Source: Actinomycetota bacterium
Lineage (GTDB): Bacteria; Actinomycetota; Humimicrobiia; Humimicrobiales; Humimicrobiaceae
Assembly: GCA_003567835.1 (NCBI GenBank)
Contig: PWYO01000024.1
Location: 1 to 7,639 of the forward strand
DNA: 7,639 bases
Reading direction: 5' to 3'
Shown: in pieces, positions 1 through 6,198 of the stretch
Layout of the letters: every line of letters starts with the position of its first letter
Position numbering within the stretch: the stretch's first letter is position 1
The notes under the pieces: generated by a model
Told to the model about the DNA's origin: nothing
Databases searched by the model: none
What the model saw: the letters and a program-made list of their open reading frames with translations, nothing else
Position numbers and translations under genes: made by a program

Positions 1-194
1 AATATGCACATGGCCACAATGCCCGGGAAAAACACAAACAAATCAACATCCCGTCCCAGATAGAAGGCCAAAAACAAAAACAGGGGAAACATAAGCCCAA
101 AAATGATTACCGGCGGTTTAGCATAGTAGATCTTGATATTTTTTTCCGCAACCGTCCATATGCTCCGAAAACCCTGGGCTGGATGGCTCCTCAT
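1..194 (-). CDS. ABC-2 type transporter permease, N-terminal part (runs off window)
   Basis: This is the start of a membrane permease that very likely pairs with the ATPase encoded just upstream. Only the first 64 codons are present. The start codon is an ATG at 194-192 that shares an ATGA with the ATPase stop, a 4-base overlap typical of translationally coupled ABC exporter pairs. The protein begins MRSHPAQGFRSIW and has a soluble, basic stretch (about residues 1-27). A hydrophobic segment follows at about residues 28-47, containing PPVIIFGLMFPLFLFLAF, and a second hydrophobic stretch begins near residue 52. A short cytoplasmic N-terminus, then a Lys-rich 'KNIKIYYAKPP' and a first membrane helix is the usual layout of ABC-2 family permeases (Pfam ABC2_membrane type). 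The substrate cannot be inferred. The reading frame was translated by hand; identification as ABC-2 rests on the layout and on the neighbour. Confidence 0.8.
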   Translation of the reverse strand, partial: MRSHPAQGFRSIWTVAEKNIKIYYAKPPVIIFGLMFPLFLFLAFYLGRDVDLFVFFPGIVAMCI

Positions 195-1117
195 GCTTGA
201 CCCCCTACCAATTCCATAAACGCATCCTCCAGGCTGGGCTGGCGTATATGGACCGCAAGCATGGTAAGGTTTTTTTGTTCTGCAAACCGGACTATGGCTT
301 TTACCACCCGGTCAGGATCCGCGGTATACAGCCTCAATTTATCCCCATGAACTTCCACTCTGGTTACCGGTCCCAGATGCGCTACTGCAGCCTGAGAGAC
401 CTTTTGCCGAAAAGAGACCTCCACCGATTTGGTTTTTTCAATCACCGATTTCAATGCCTCTGGCTTATCGGTGGCCACAATCCTGCCCTTGTTGATGATG
501 CATACCCGGTCACAAAGCATATTGGCTTCCTCAATATTGTGGGTGGTAAGGAAAATTGTGGTCCCCCTGCTGTTCATGTCTTTTACCAATTTTCTGATTA
601 GCCTCTGGCTTTCCACATCCAGCCCCGCAGTGGGCTCATCTAAAAACAAAACCTTGGGTTCATGGACAATGGCGGCAGCAATGCTTGCCCGCTGTTTCTG
701 GCCTTTGGAAAAAGTTTTTACCGTTTGCCTGCCCTTTTTTTCGAGGCCCAGCATCTGCAGCAGATTCTGGGCTCGGTCCCGCATGGCAGCCCGGTGCATC
801 CCGTAAAATTTTCCGGCCAAAAGAATATTCTGCAGGGCACTCATATCCAGGTAAACATTACCCACTTCCGGGATCACCCCCATGCAGGCCTTGGCCCTTA
901 CCGGGTCTTGGGCTATGTCCACCCCTTCTATGACTGCTTTGCCTCCATCAGGTATGAGTATCCCTGTAAGCATCCTGATGGTGGTGGTCTTTCCAGCGCC
1001 ATTGGGCCCCAGAAACCCGAAGATCTCTCCGCGGCATACCGAAAAATCAATGCCGTCCACCGCTTTAAACCCCTGAAAAACCTTGGTAAGCGATCGGGCT
1101 TCTATGCTATATTCCAT
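191..1117 (-). CDS. ABC transporter ATP-binding protein (ABC-2 exporter type)
   Basis: This 308-residue ATPase should power an ABC-2 type exporter at the cytoplasmic face of the membrane, with the permease encoded downstream. The nucleotide-binding domain occupies about residues 5-220. It has Walker A GPNGAGKTT (37-45), a Q-loop region PEVGNVY in which Glu84 stands where Gln is usual, the signature FSKGQKQR (136-143), Walker B VLFLDEPT (156-163), the D-loop GLD (165-167) and the H-loop His193. Residues from about 225 form the short C-terminal extension seen in CcmA/DrrA-like ATPases of about 300 residues. SKGQ instead of SGGQ, and Glu in the Q-loop, both occur in this family, so activity is expected. 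The start at 1117 is supported by a perfect AGGAGG eight bases upstream. A 165-base gap separates it from thrB, so it probably belongs to another transcription unit. The exported substrate (drug, lipid, peptide or polysaccharide) cannot be told. Confidence 0.93.
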   Translation of the reverse strand: MEYSIEARSLTKVFQGFKAVDGIDFSVCRGEIFGFLGPNGAGKTTTIRMLTGILIPDGGKAVIEGVDIAQDPVRAKACMGVIPEVGNVYLDMSALQNILLAGKFYGMHRAAMRDRAQNLLQMLGLEKKGRQTVKTFSKGQKQRASIAAAIVHEPKVLFLDEPTAGLDVESQRLIRKLVKDMNSRGTTIFLTTHNIEEANMLCDRVCIINKGRIVATDKPEALKSVIEKTKSVEVSFRQKVSQAAVAHLGPVTRVEVHGDKLRLYTADPDRVVKAIVRFAEQKNLTMLAVHIRQPSLEDAFMELVGGQA

Positions 1118-1125
1118 GTTGCATG

Positions 1126-1131
1126 CCTCCT
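1126..1131 (-). promoter_or_regulatory. Ribosome binding site of the ABC ATPase gene
   Basis: The minus strand reads AGGAGG here, a perfect Shine-Dalgarno core, eight bases before the ATG at 1117-1115. It fixes the start of the ATPase and is the strongest ribosome binding site in the window. Confidence 0.85.
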
Positions 1132-1226
1132 GTATATGGCCTCCATGTTACCATATTGGAAAAAAGATTACACTTCTTTGCTGACTTCTGCTCCCGGGCA
1201 GCATGGGAGAAGGCGGGGTTTTTTGG

Positions 1227-1243
1227 CATGGGGATATCCCATG
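1227..1243. repeat. Imperfect palindrome in the thrB-ABC gap
   Basis: The plus strand reads CATGGGGATATCCCATG. The inner ten bases, GGGATATCCC, are a perfect palindrome, and CAT/ATG arms extend it if one G is bulged. No T-run follows on the minus strand, so it is not an intrinsic terminator. It could be an operator half-site pair for the exporter, or chance. Confidence 0.3.
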
Positions 1244-1282
1244 GTTTCCGGAGGGGTTCTTTTTATGGGGCTTGGGCAAACA

Positions 1283-2173
1283 CTACGGGGTTCTAGCCTG
1301 GCAGGCGCCCTGCAAGCTTACCGCCATCTTTGTCATTGTAAAACCATAAAACTGGCTGGCCAGTGATTGGGCATCAACATATTGGTCAACCAGGGCGATG
1401 ACCGCCGGGCCCGAACCGCTTATGGCGGCAGCAATGCCCCGATTCAGCAGCCAGTCTACCGCCTCCATGGAAGCGGGATACATGCTTCTTCGGTACTCCT
1501 GGACCAGTTTGTCTTTCATGAAAACTGCCGCTTGGGTCAGGTCACCTTTTTGCAGGCAGTGGACCAGAAGGCAAAAATGGGCAATATTGTCACAAGCATC
1601 CTGCAGGGGCACCTTTTGGGGTATGGGTGTTCTGGCCTTCTGGGTAACAATATTTTGATCAGGAACAAACATCAGGCATTGGATCCGTGGACTGATGCTG
1701 ATTTTGGTATAATCAAATCCTTTGCCCCACCGGTAACAGATGGTCAGCCCTCCGCCAAGGGCAGCAGCAATATTGTCGGGGTGTTTTTCCATGTTTAAAG
1801 CAATTTCAAACACAGTCTGCTGCTCAAGACCAAGTCCATAGCCTTTACTGGCAAGGAGAATGCCCCCTATGATATCTGCAGCGCTGCTTCCAAGGCCTTT
1901 GCCCGGAGGGATGTTTTGTTCCACCTCTATGGCCATGCCTTTTTTGGGGTGCACCCCGCATCGGTCCAGCGCAGCCTCTGCCGCAGATACCACCAGGCTT
2001 TGGGCGGGGTCTACGGCCGTCTGAGTCCGGGTTTCAACCAGGCTGTGGCCCTTGCTCCAGCCCTTCAAAACATAATGGTTATAGAGGTCAAGGGCTAGGC
2101 CTGCCCGGTCAAAGCCTGGGCCCAAATTGGCGGAGGTGGCGCATGCTTTTATACAGACAATCTGTTTACCCAT
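1283..2173 (-). CDS. thrB: Homoserine kinase (GHMP kinase family)
   Basis: ThrB transfers the gamma-phosphate of ATP to homoserine, giving O-phosphohomoserine, the substrate of threonine synthase; it is cytoplasmic. With the start chosen here it has 296 residues, within the usual range for the family (about 290-310). All three GHMP motifs are present: CATSANLGPGFD (11-22), where Cys11 replaces the usual Pro; the ATP-binding loop PPGKGLGSSAA (89-99); and the C-terminal ISGSGPAVIAL (251-261). EKHPDNIAAALGGG (129-142) is the usual conserved stretch in between. The frame is open upstream to 2218, but that extension lies inside apgM and has no homology-like character. The ATG at 2173-2171 starts MGKQIVCIKA right before motif 1, follows the apgM stop by one base and has GGAG seven bases upstream. 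It is the last gene of the threonine cluster. Nothing suggests it is inactive, which matters because apgM may encode a second enzyme for this step. Confidence 0.95.
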   Translation of the reverse strand: MGKQIVCIKACATSANLGPGFDRAGLALDLYNHYVLKGWSKGHSLVETRTQTAVDPAQSLVVSAAEAALDRCGVHPKKGMAIEVEQNIPPGKGLGSSAADIIGGILLASKGYGLGLEQQTVFEIALNMEKHPDNIAAALGGGLTICYRWGKGFDYTKISISPRIQCLMFVPDQNIVTQKARTPIPQKVPLQDACDNIAHFCLLVHCLQKGDLTQAAVFMKDKLVQEYRRSMYPASMEAVDWLLNRGIAAAISGSGPAVIALVDQYVDAQSLASQFYGFTMTKMAVSLQGACQARTP

Positions 2174-2174
2174 A

Positions 2175-3380
2175 TCATCTCTCCACAAACAGGTCCAAGA
2201 GCTTGTATCCCTGGTCAACGGTTACCCCATTTTTTTGGGGCCAAAATTCATCATAGACAGCAAGAGGATTGTTTTTGACCTCCCTGCTGGAAAAAATCAA
2301 AAAAGGCACCGCATCTGCGGTATGGGTTCTCACCGAAATAGGTGTGGGATGATCAGCAAGCACCATCATCTTGAAATCTTGCCCGGAACTTTTTAAATAA
2401 TCCCATAAGGGGGCAACAATCTTTTGATCAATCTCCTCTACGGCTTTCACCTTTCCCCCGGTATCCCCCTGATGTCCGCATTCATCGGGGGCCTCGATAT
2501 GGATGTAGACAAAATCGCGGTGTTCAAGTTCGGCTATGGCCGCTTCAGCCTTGCCCCTGAAATTGGTCTGCAGGTTCCCGGTAGCCCCTTTTACTTCCAC
2601 CGATTGAAGCCCAGCACAGATACCAATGCCCTTTATAAGATCGACTGCGGAGATGACCGAACCGCTCAGACCGTATTTCTGATAAAAAGAAGGCAGCCGG
2701 GGCTTTTTGCCCTGGCCCCAGATCCAGATAGCATTGGCTGCCCTTTTTCCTTGTTTTGCCCTTTTCAGGTTGAGGGGATGGTTTTCCAATACCTGAATGC
2801 TTTTTTCCATCATAGCCCGCAGATTGGCCGCCTGTCCGCCTTGCGGAAGGTAAGCACCGATGGGCTTTGACAATATATCATGGGGCGGAGTGAGGGAAAA
2901 CTGCAGAGGTCCGTTTTCCCAAACCATCAGATGCCTGTAGCCAACCCCGGGATAAAATTGTATGTGACTGGTCCCCAGCTTTGCAGCCACCGCTTGTATA
3001 AGCTTTTTTGCTTCTGGGGTGGTAATCTCTCCTGCGCTGTGATCGACCATCATTCTTTGGGCATAGGGACCCTCAGAAAGGGTGACCAAATTGCACCTGA
3101 AGGCCACGTCAGAAGCCCCCAGGTCAATGCCCATGCTTACGGCTTCCAGCGGAGAGCGGCCCGTGTGGTATTGTTGGGGATTATAACCCAGCACAGAAAG
3201 ATTTGCGGTATCGCTTCCCGGCGCCATATCTTTGGGTATGGTATAGACCATGCCCAAACTGCTTTGCCGGGCCAGCCGATCAATGGCCGGCTTGTGCGCC
3301 GCCTGCAGCGGTGTCTTTTGCTGAAGGCTGGAAAGCGGCCGGTCCGCTGCTCCGTCCATAAGCACCACTACATATTTCAA
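2175..3380 (-). CDS. apgM: Archaeal-type cofactor-independent phosphoglycerate mutase family protein (candidate homoserine kinase)
   Basis: This 401-residue protein belongs to the alkaline-phosphatase superfamily branch of 2,3-bisphosphoglycerate-independent phosphoglycerate mutases (COG3635). Metal-binding and catalytic positions are visible: Asp9 in VVLMDGAAD, the nucleophile region PGSDTANLSVLGY (54-66) with Ser56, HTGRSPLEA (72-80), EAPDECGH (296-303) with Asp299 and His303, and ADHPTP (342-347) with Asp343 and His344, followed by RTHTAD with His353. The family either interconverts 3- and 2-phosphoglycerate or, in a subgroup found in threonine clusters, is proposed to phosphorylate homoserine; DHPTP...RTHT resembles that subgroup as I remember it. 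The start is a TTG at 3380-3378 overlapping the thrC stop as TTGA, with AAGGAG five bases upstream. It gives the usual N-terminus (M)KYVVVLMDG. An ATG at 3443 would add 21 residues lying inside thrC. Family membership is secure; the substrate is open. Confidence 0.9.
   Translation of the reverse strand: MKYVVVLMDGAADRPLSSLQQKTPLQAAHKPAIDRLARQSSLGMVYTIPKDMAPGSDTANLSVLGYNPQQYHTGRSPLEAVSMGIDLGASDVAFRCNLVTLSEGPYAQRMMVDHSAGEITTPEAKKLIQAVAAKLGTSHIQFYPGVGYRHLMVWENGPLQFSLTPPHDILSKPIGAYLPQGGQAANLRAMMEKSIQVLENHPLNLKRAKQGKRAANAIWIWGQGKKPRLPSFYQKYGLSGSVISAVDLIKGIGICAGLQSVEVKGATGNLQTNFRGKAEAAIAELEHRDFVYIHIEAPDECGHQGDTGGKVKAVEEIDQKIVAPLWDYLKSSGQDFKMMVLADHPTPISVRTHTADAVPFLIFSSREVKNNPLAVYDEFWPQKNGVTVDQGYKLLDLFVER
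2181..2184 (-). promoter_or_regulatory. Ribosome binding site deciding the thrB start
   Basis: The minus strand reads GTGGAGAGATGATATG. The GGAG core lies inside the last apgM codons, seven bases before the ATG at 2173. It supports that start over the upstream ATG at 2218 and implies coupling of thrB translation to apgM. Confidence 0.75.
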
Positions 3381-4882
3381 CGGGTCTCCTTGTCCGGCTT
3401 TAATATGTCCCAGACCAATTCTTTCATTTGGCTGGCAGCACATACCCGGTCATGCCTGACCGGAAGCTGGTCCAGGTTGCCAATGTTTTGGGGAACCTTT
3501 TGTCCGCTGACTTCTTCTAGCCTGTAGACCAGTTCCATCTGGTCACCGGTGCTGCTGTTGCCGCCTATGGCCTCTATGACCTTGTCCGGAAACTTAAACG
3601 GGCTGGCGGTAGATACAATCACCGTCTTGGTGTCATCACCGGTTTGGCGGACATATTTTCGGTAAACGTCAAAACCCACTCCGGTATGGGTATCCATCAG
3701 ATAGTCCAGATTGTGGAAGGCATAACCGATGGCGGAAGCCGTATCCGTTTCGGTGGCATAACCGCCATAAAAATCCTTGAACCCAGACCGCATCCTGTCG
3801 CTTATTTCATAACGACCGCTGCTTTGTAAGGCATCCTGAAACTTGCCCACCAGCTGGGGATCTTTGCCGCATACATCATATAGAAGCCGCTCCAGATTGC
3901 TGGACACCAGTATATCCATGGAAGGCGATGAAGTGGCCACCAGGTTGCGGTTGCGGTCATAGATGCCCGTGGTAAAAAAATCATACAGCACATGATTGAT
4001 ATTGGAAGCACAGATCAGCTTTCCTACCGGAAGCCCTATTTTTTGGGCATAGTAAGCAGCCAGGATATTGCCGAAATTGCCCGTAGGCACACTGAAGTTG
4101 ACCGCCTGGCCCGGCCGGATCTCTCCCCGTTTTAGAAGCGTAAGGTAGCTGTATACATAATAGACCACCTGGGGCACCAGCCTGCCGATATTGATAGAAT
4201 TGGCCGAAGAAAACATGCAGCCCGCATCATCCAGACGCTTTTGAAACTGCCGGTCTGCAAATATTTCCTTGACCCCTCGCTGGGCATCATCAAAATTACC
4301 TTCTATGCCCACCACATGGGTATTGCGGCCTTCCTGGGTGATCATTTGTCTTTCCTGAATCCTGCTCACCCCTTTTTTGGGATAGAAAACAATGATTTCT
4401 GTGCCCTGGACATCCGCAAAACCTTCCAAGGCTGCCTTGCCCGTATCGCCCGAGGTAGCGGTAAGGATGACAATCTTTTTTTGGTTGCCCAAAGCCAGGG
4501 ATGCTTTTTTTAGCAGGTGGGGAAGAAGGCTAAGGGCCATGTCCTTGAAGGCCAAGGTGGGCCCGTGAAAAAGTTCCAGGAAAAAATATTGCCCCTTTTT
4601 TACCAGAGGCGCAATATCGGGGTGGCCAAACTTTTGATCATAGGCAGAACGCAGGGACTGCTCCAGGTCCCTGGAAGAAAAATCAGGGAAAAAAGCCCCT
4701 ATGATTTGCCGGGCCAGCTGTATATAGCTGCACCCTGCCAGATCGGTTAAGGGCTTGCCTATGTTTGGAAAACGGGTAGGCACATACAGGCCCCCGTCAG
4801 GGGCAATGCCCCCCATGATGGCCTCAAAACAGCTTACACTTTCCCCGCCGCGGGTGCTCTTGTACTGGACTGGGCCCGCCAT
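3377..4882 (-). CDS. thrC: Threonine synthase
   Basis: ThrC converts O-phosphohomoserine to threonine and phosphate with pyridoxal phosphate in the cytoplasm, the final step of the pathway. The 501-residue protein is of the long type, with an N-terminal domain starting YKSTRGG (7-13) and GGIAPDGGLYVP (24-35). The pyridoxal-phosphate lysine is Lys113 in GPTLAFKDMA (107-116). TATSGDTGKAA (141-151) and the phosphate-binding PTGNFGN (266-272) follow as expected for fold type II enzymes, and SSANSINIGRL (225-235) is also typical. The ATG at 4882 shares its last base with the hom stop (TGATG), and AGAGGA lies nine bases upstream. The end overlaps apgM by four bases. The long type differs from the threonine synthase of about 360 residues found at the same place in mycobacterial clusters. 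I see no frameshift and no missing key residue. Confidence 0.97.
   Translation of the reverse strand: MAGPVQYKSTRGGESVSCFEAIMGGIAPDGGLYVPTRFPNIGKPLTDLAGCSYIQLARQIIGAFFPDFSSRDLEQSLRSAYDQKFGHPDIAPLVKKGQYFFLELFHGPTLAFKDMALSLLPHLLKKASLALGNQKKIVILTATSGDTGKAALEGFADVQGTEIIVFYPKKGVSRIQERQMITQEGRNTHVVGIEGNFDDAQRGVKEIFADRQFQKRLDDAGCMFSSANSINIGRLVPQVVYYVYSYLTLLKRGEIRPGQAVNFSVPTGNFGNILAAYYAQKIGLPVGKLICASNINHVLYDFFTTGIYDRNRNLVATSSPSMDILVSSNLERLLYDVCGKDPQLVGKFQDALQSSGRYEISDRMRSGFKDFYGGYATETDTASAIGYAFHNLDYLMDTHTGVGFDVYRKYVRQTGDDTKTVIVSTASPFKFPDKVIEAIGGNSSTGDQMELVYRLEEVSGQKVPQNIGNLDQLPVRHDRVCAASQMKELVWDILKPDKETR
3386..3391 (-). promoter_or_regulatory. Ribosome binding site deciding the TTG start of apgM
   Basis: The minus strand reads AAGGAG, then five bases, then TTG at 3380-3378. 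The site lies in the last thrC codons (Lys-Glu-Thr-Arg), and the TTG overlaps the thrC TGA. Together these favour the internal TTG over the ATG at 3443 as the apgM start. Confidence 0.75.
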
Positions 4883-6198
4883 CAGTTTAAATCCTCTACC
4901 CGAATGACACTAAGCACTTCCTGGACCACATCCAGGTTGGCGACCTGGTGCATGGACCTGTCCAGATTTTTGTTTAAAACCTCATGGGTAATAAAAATCA
5001 GCCGGGCGGTGCCTTCCTTTTCTGCCTGCTTCTGGATCATGGATTGGATGCTTACTGAATAGTCCCCAAATACCCGGGCGATTTTGGCCAATACCCCGGG
5101 CTTGTCTACCACATCCATGAGCAGATAAAATTTGCTGACATCGTCATCCATGTGGGCCAACTCCTTATGTTCAGAGCAGCTGCATCCATAGACCGGGCCC
5201 TTACGGTCCCGATCAAACCGCCTGGCAATCTTGATGATGTCCCCTACCACTGAGCTGGCAGTGGGCCTGTCTCCTGCACCCCGGCCGTAACTCATGACCT
5301 GGTCCACATAATTGCCATAGACATAGACCGCATTATAGGTATCCTCAATAGAAGCCAGGATATGTCCCTGGGGAACCAGCGCTGGATGCACCTTTACAGT
5401 AATCTTGCCTTCCTTTTGCCTGCCGATGGCCAGCAGCTTGATGCGGTAGCCCATCTCCCGGGCATTGTTGATGTCACAGTCTTTGATAGAAGTGATCCCT
5501 TCCCGGTATACATCGTCTAAAACCACTCTGGAGTTGAAAGCAATGGAAGAAAGGATGGCCAGCTTGCAGGCCGCATCATAGCCTTCTATGTCTGCAGAAG
5601 GGTCTCTTTCTGCATAACCCAGATCCTGGGCCATGCGCAGGGCCTGGTCAAAGGAAAGTTTGTCTTTTTCCATTCGGGTCAGTATATAATTGGTGGTGCC
5701 ATTGACCACCCCCACAATTTTGCTGATATGATTGGATGCAAGGGAAGATTTCAGGGGCCCAATAATAGGTATGCCCCCGCATACGCTGGCTTCAAACAAA
5801 ATATCCACATTGGCTTGCTGGGCAAGATCAAAAAGTTTTTTGCCTTTATTGGCAATAAGGTCTTTGTTGGCGGTTACCACATACTTGCCCCCCTCCAGGG
5901 CTTTGGACACAAAATCATAGGCAGGGACAATCCCCCCTATAAGCTCCACCACAATGTCAATGTCGGGGTCTTCGAGAATATCCGCAGCATCCCTGGATTG
6001 GGCAATGGCCGAAAGGCCGGGAAGATCTTTTTGCAATTTGTTTGCATCTTTGTCGGCGATTTTGGCAATATGGAGACGCTTGCCGATCTTGCTGGCGATA
6101 TAATCATTCTGCTCCTGGATGAGACGGTACACACAGCTGGCAATATAGCCAAAACCGATCATGCCGATGCGGATCTCGTCTTGGTTATGGTTGTTCAT
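4882..6198 (-). CDS. hom: Homoserine dehydrogenase with C-terminal ACT domain
   Basis: Hom reduces aspartate semialdehyde to homoserine with NAD(P)H, the branch point toward threonine and methionine. The 438-residue protein has the usual monofunctional layout. A Rossmann domain covers about 1-140, with the dinucleotide loop GFGYIA (15-20) and TANKDL (109-114) holding Lys112. The catalytic and dimer domain covers about 140-335, with EASVCGGIP (136-144), VNGTTNYIL (165-173), AERDPSADIEGYDAACKL (196-213; proposed catalytic Asp208 and Lys212) and GRGAGDRPTASSVVGD (305-320). An ACT domain covers about 357-433 (YLLMDVVDKPGVLAKIARVF), usually the site of threonine inhibition. The dinucleotide loop ends in Ala20 rather than the third Gly of GxGxxG. 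There is no aspartokinase fusion. The ATG at 6198 lies inside the end of lysA (14-base overlap), with AGGA six bases upstream; the stop shares a base with the thrC start. Confidence 0.97.
   Translation of the reverse strand: MNNHNQDEIRIGMIGFGYIASCVYRLIQEQNDYIASKIGKRLHIAKIADKDANKLQKDLPGLSAIAQSRDAADILEDPDIDIVVELIGGIVPAYDFVSKALEGGKYVVTANKDLIANKGKKLFDLAQQANVDILFEASVCGGIPIIGPLKSSLASNHISKIVGVVNGTTNYILTRMEKDKLSFDQALRMAQDLGYAERDPSADIEGYDAACKLAILSSIAFNSRVVLDDVYREGITSIKDCDINNAREMGYRIKLLAIGRQKEGKITVKVHPALVPQGHILASIEDTYNAVYVYGNYVDQVMSYGRGAGDRPTASSVVGDIIKIARRFDRDRKGPVYGCSCSEHKELAHMDDDVSKFYLLMDVVDKPGVLAKIARVFGDYSVSIQSMIQKQAEKEGTARLIFITHEVLNKNLDRSMHQVANLDVVQEVLSVIRVEDLN
4892..4897 (-). promoter_or_regulatory. 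Ribosome binding site of thrC
   Basis: The minus strand reads AGAGGA inside the last hom codons, nine bases before the ATG at 4882-4880. Because the stop and start share a base (TGATG), thrC translation is probably coupled to hom by reinitiation. Confidence 0.6.

Larger units (their letters stand above)
1118..1282. other. Gap between thrB and the ABC exporter genes
   Basis: This is the only sizeable non-coding stretch in the window. Reading on the minus strand, it holds two imperfect inverted repeats. One is at 1227-1243, around the perfect palindrome GGGATATCCC (1231-1240). The other is at 1185-1212: an 8-base-pair stem with a 3-base bulge and a 9-base loop. A TGTAAT (complement of 1167-1172) resembles a -10 box, but I find no convincing -35 box at the right distance. 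A run of six T on the minus strand (1165-1160) lies about 19 bases after the second hairpin, too far for a standard intrinsic terminator. The gap plausibly contains the exporter promoter and perhaps an operator, but neither is proven. Confidence 0.4.

Noticed and set aside
1160..1212. Possible intrinsic terminator after thrB (hairpin plus six T on the minus strand)
   Set aside because: The T-run starts about 19 bases after the hairpin, and the stem has a 3-base bulge; this does not meet the usual terminator form.
662..1366. Long plus-strand frame of 234 codons over the ABC ATPase start and the gap
   Set aside because: It is antisense to a clear ATPase and to thrB, has no recognisable domain, and no ribosome binding site was seen; it is a shadow frame.
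2174..2218. Upstream extension of thrB to the ATG at 2218
   Set aside because: The 15 extra residues overlap the apgM end, lie before the normal ThrB N-terminus and lack a ribosome binding site as good as that of the ATG at 2173.
2226..2242. CCCC / T-run / GGGG inverted repeat near the end of apgM
   Set aside because: It encodes Pro-Gln-Lys-Asn-Gly in a conserved frame; the stem is four base pairs and the T-run is on the wrong strand and in the loop, so it is coding coincidence.
2880..3527. Plus-strand frame of 215 codons opposite apgM and thrC
   Set aside because: It lies wholly antisense to two genes with clear family motifs, and its translation has no domain character.
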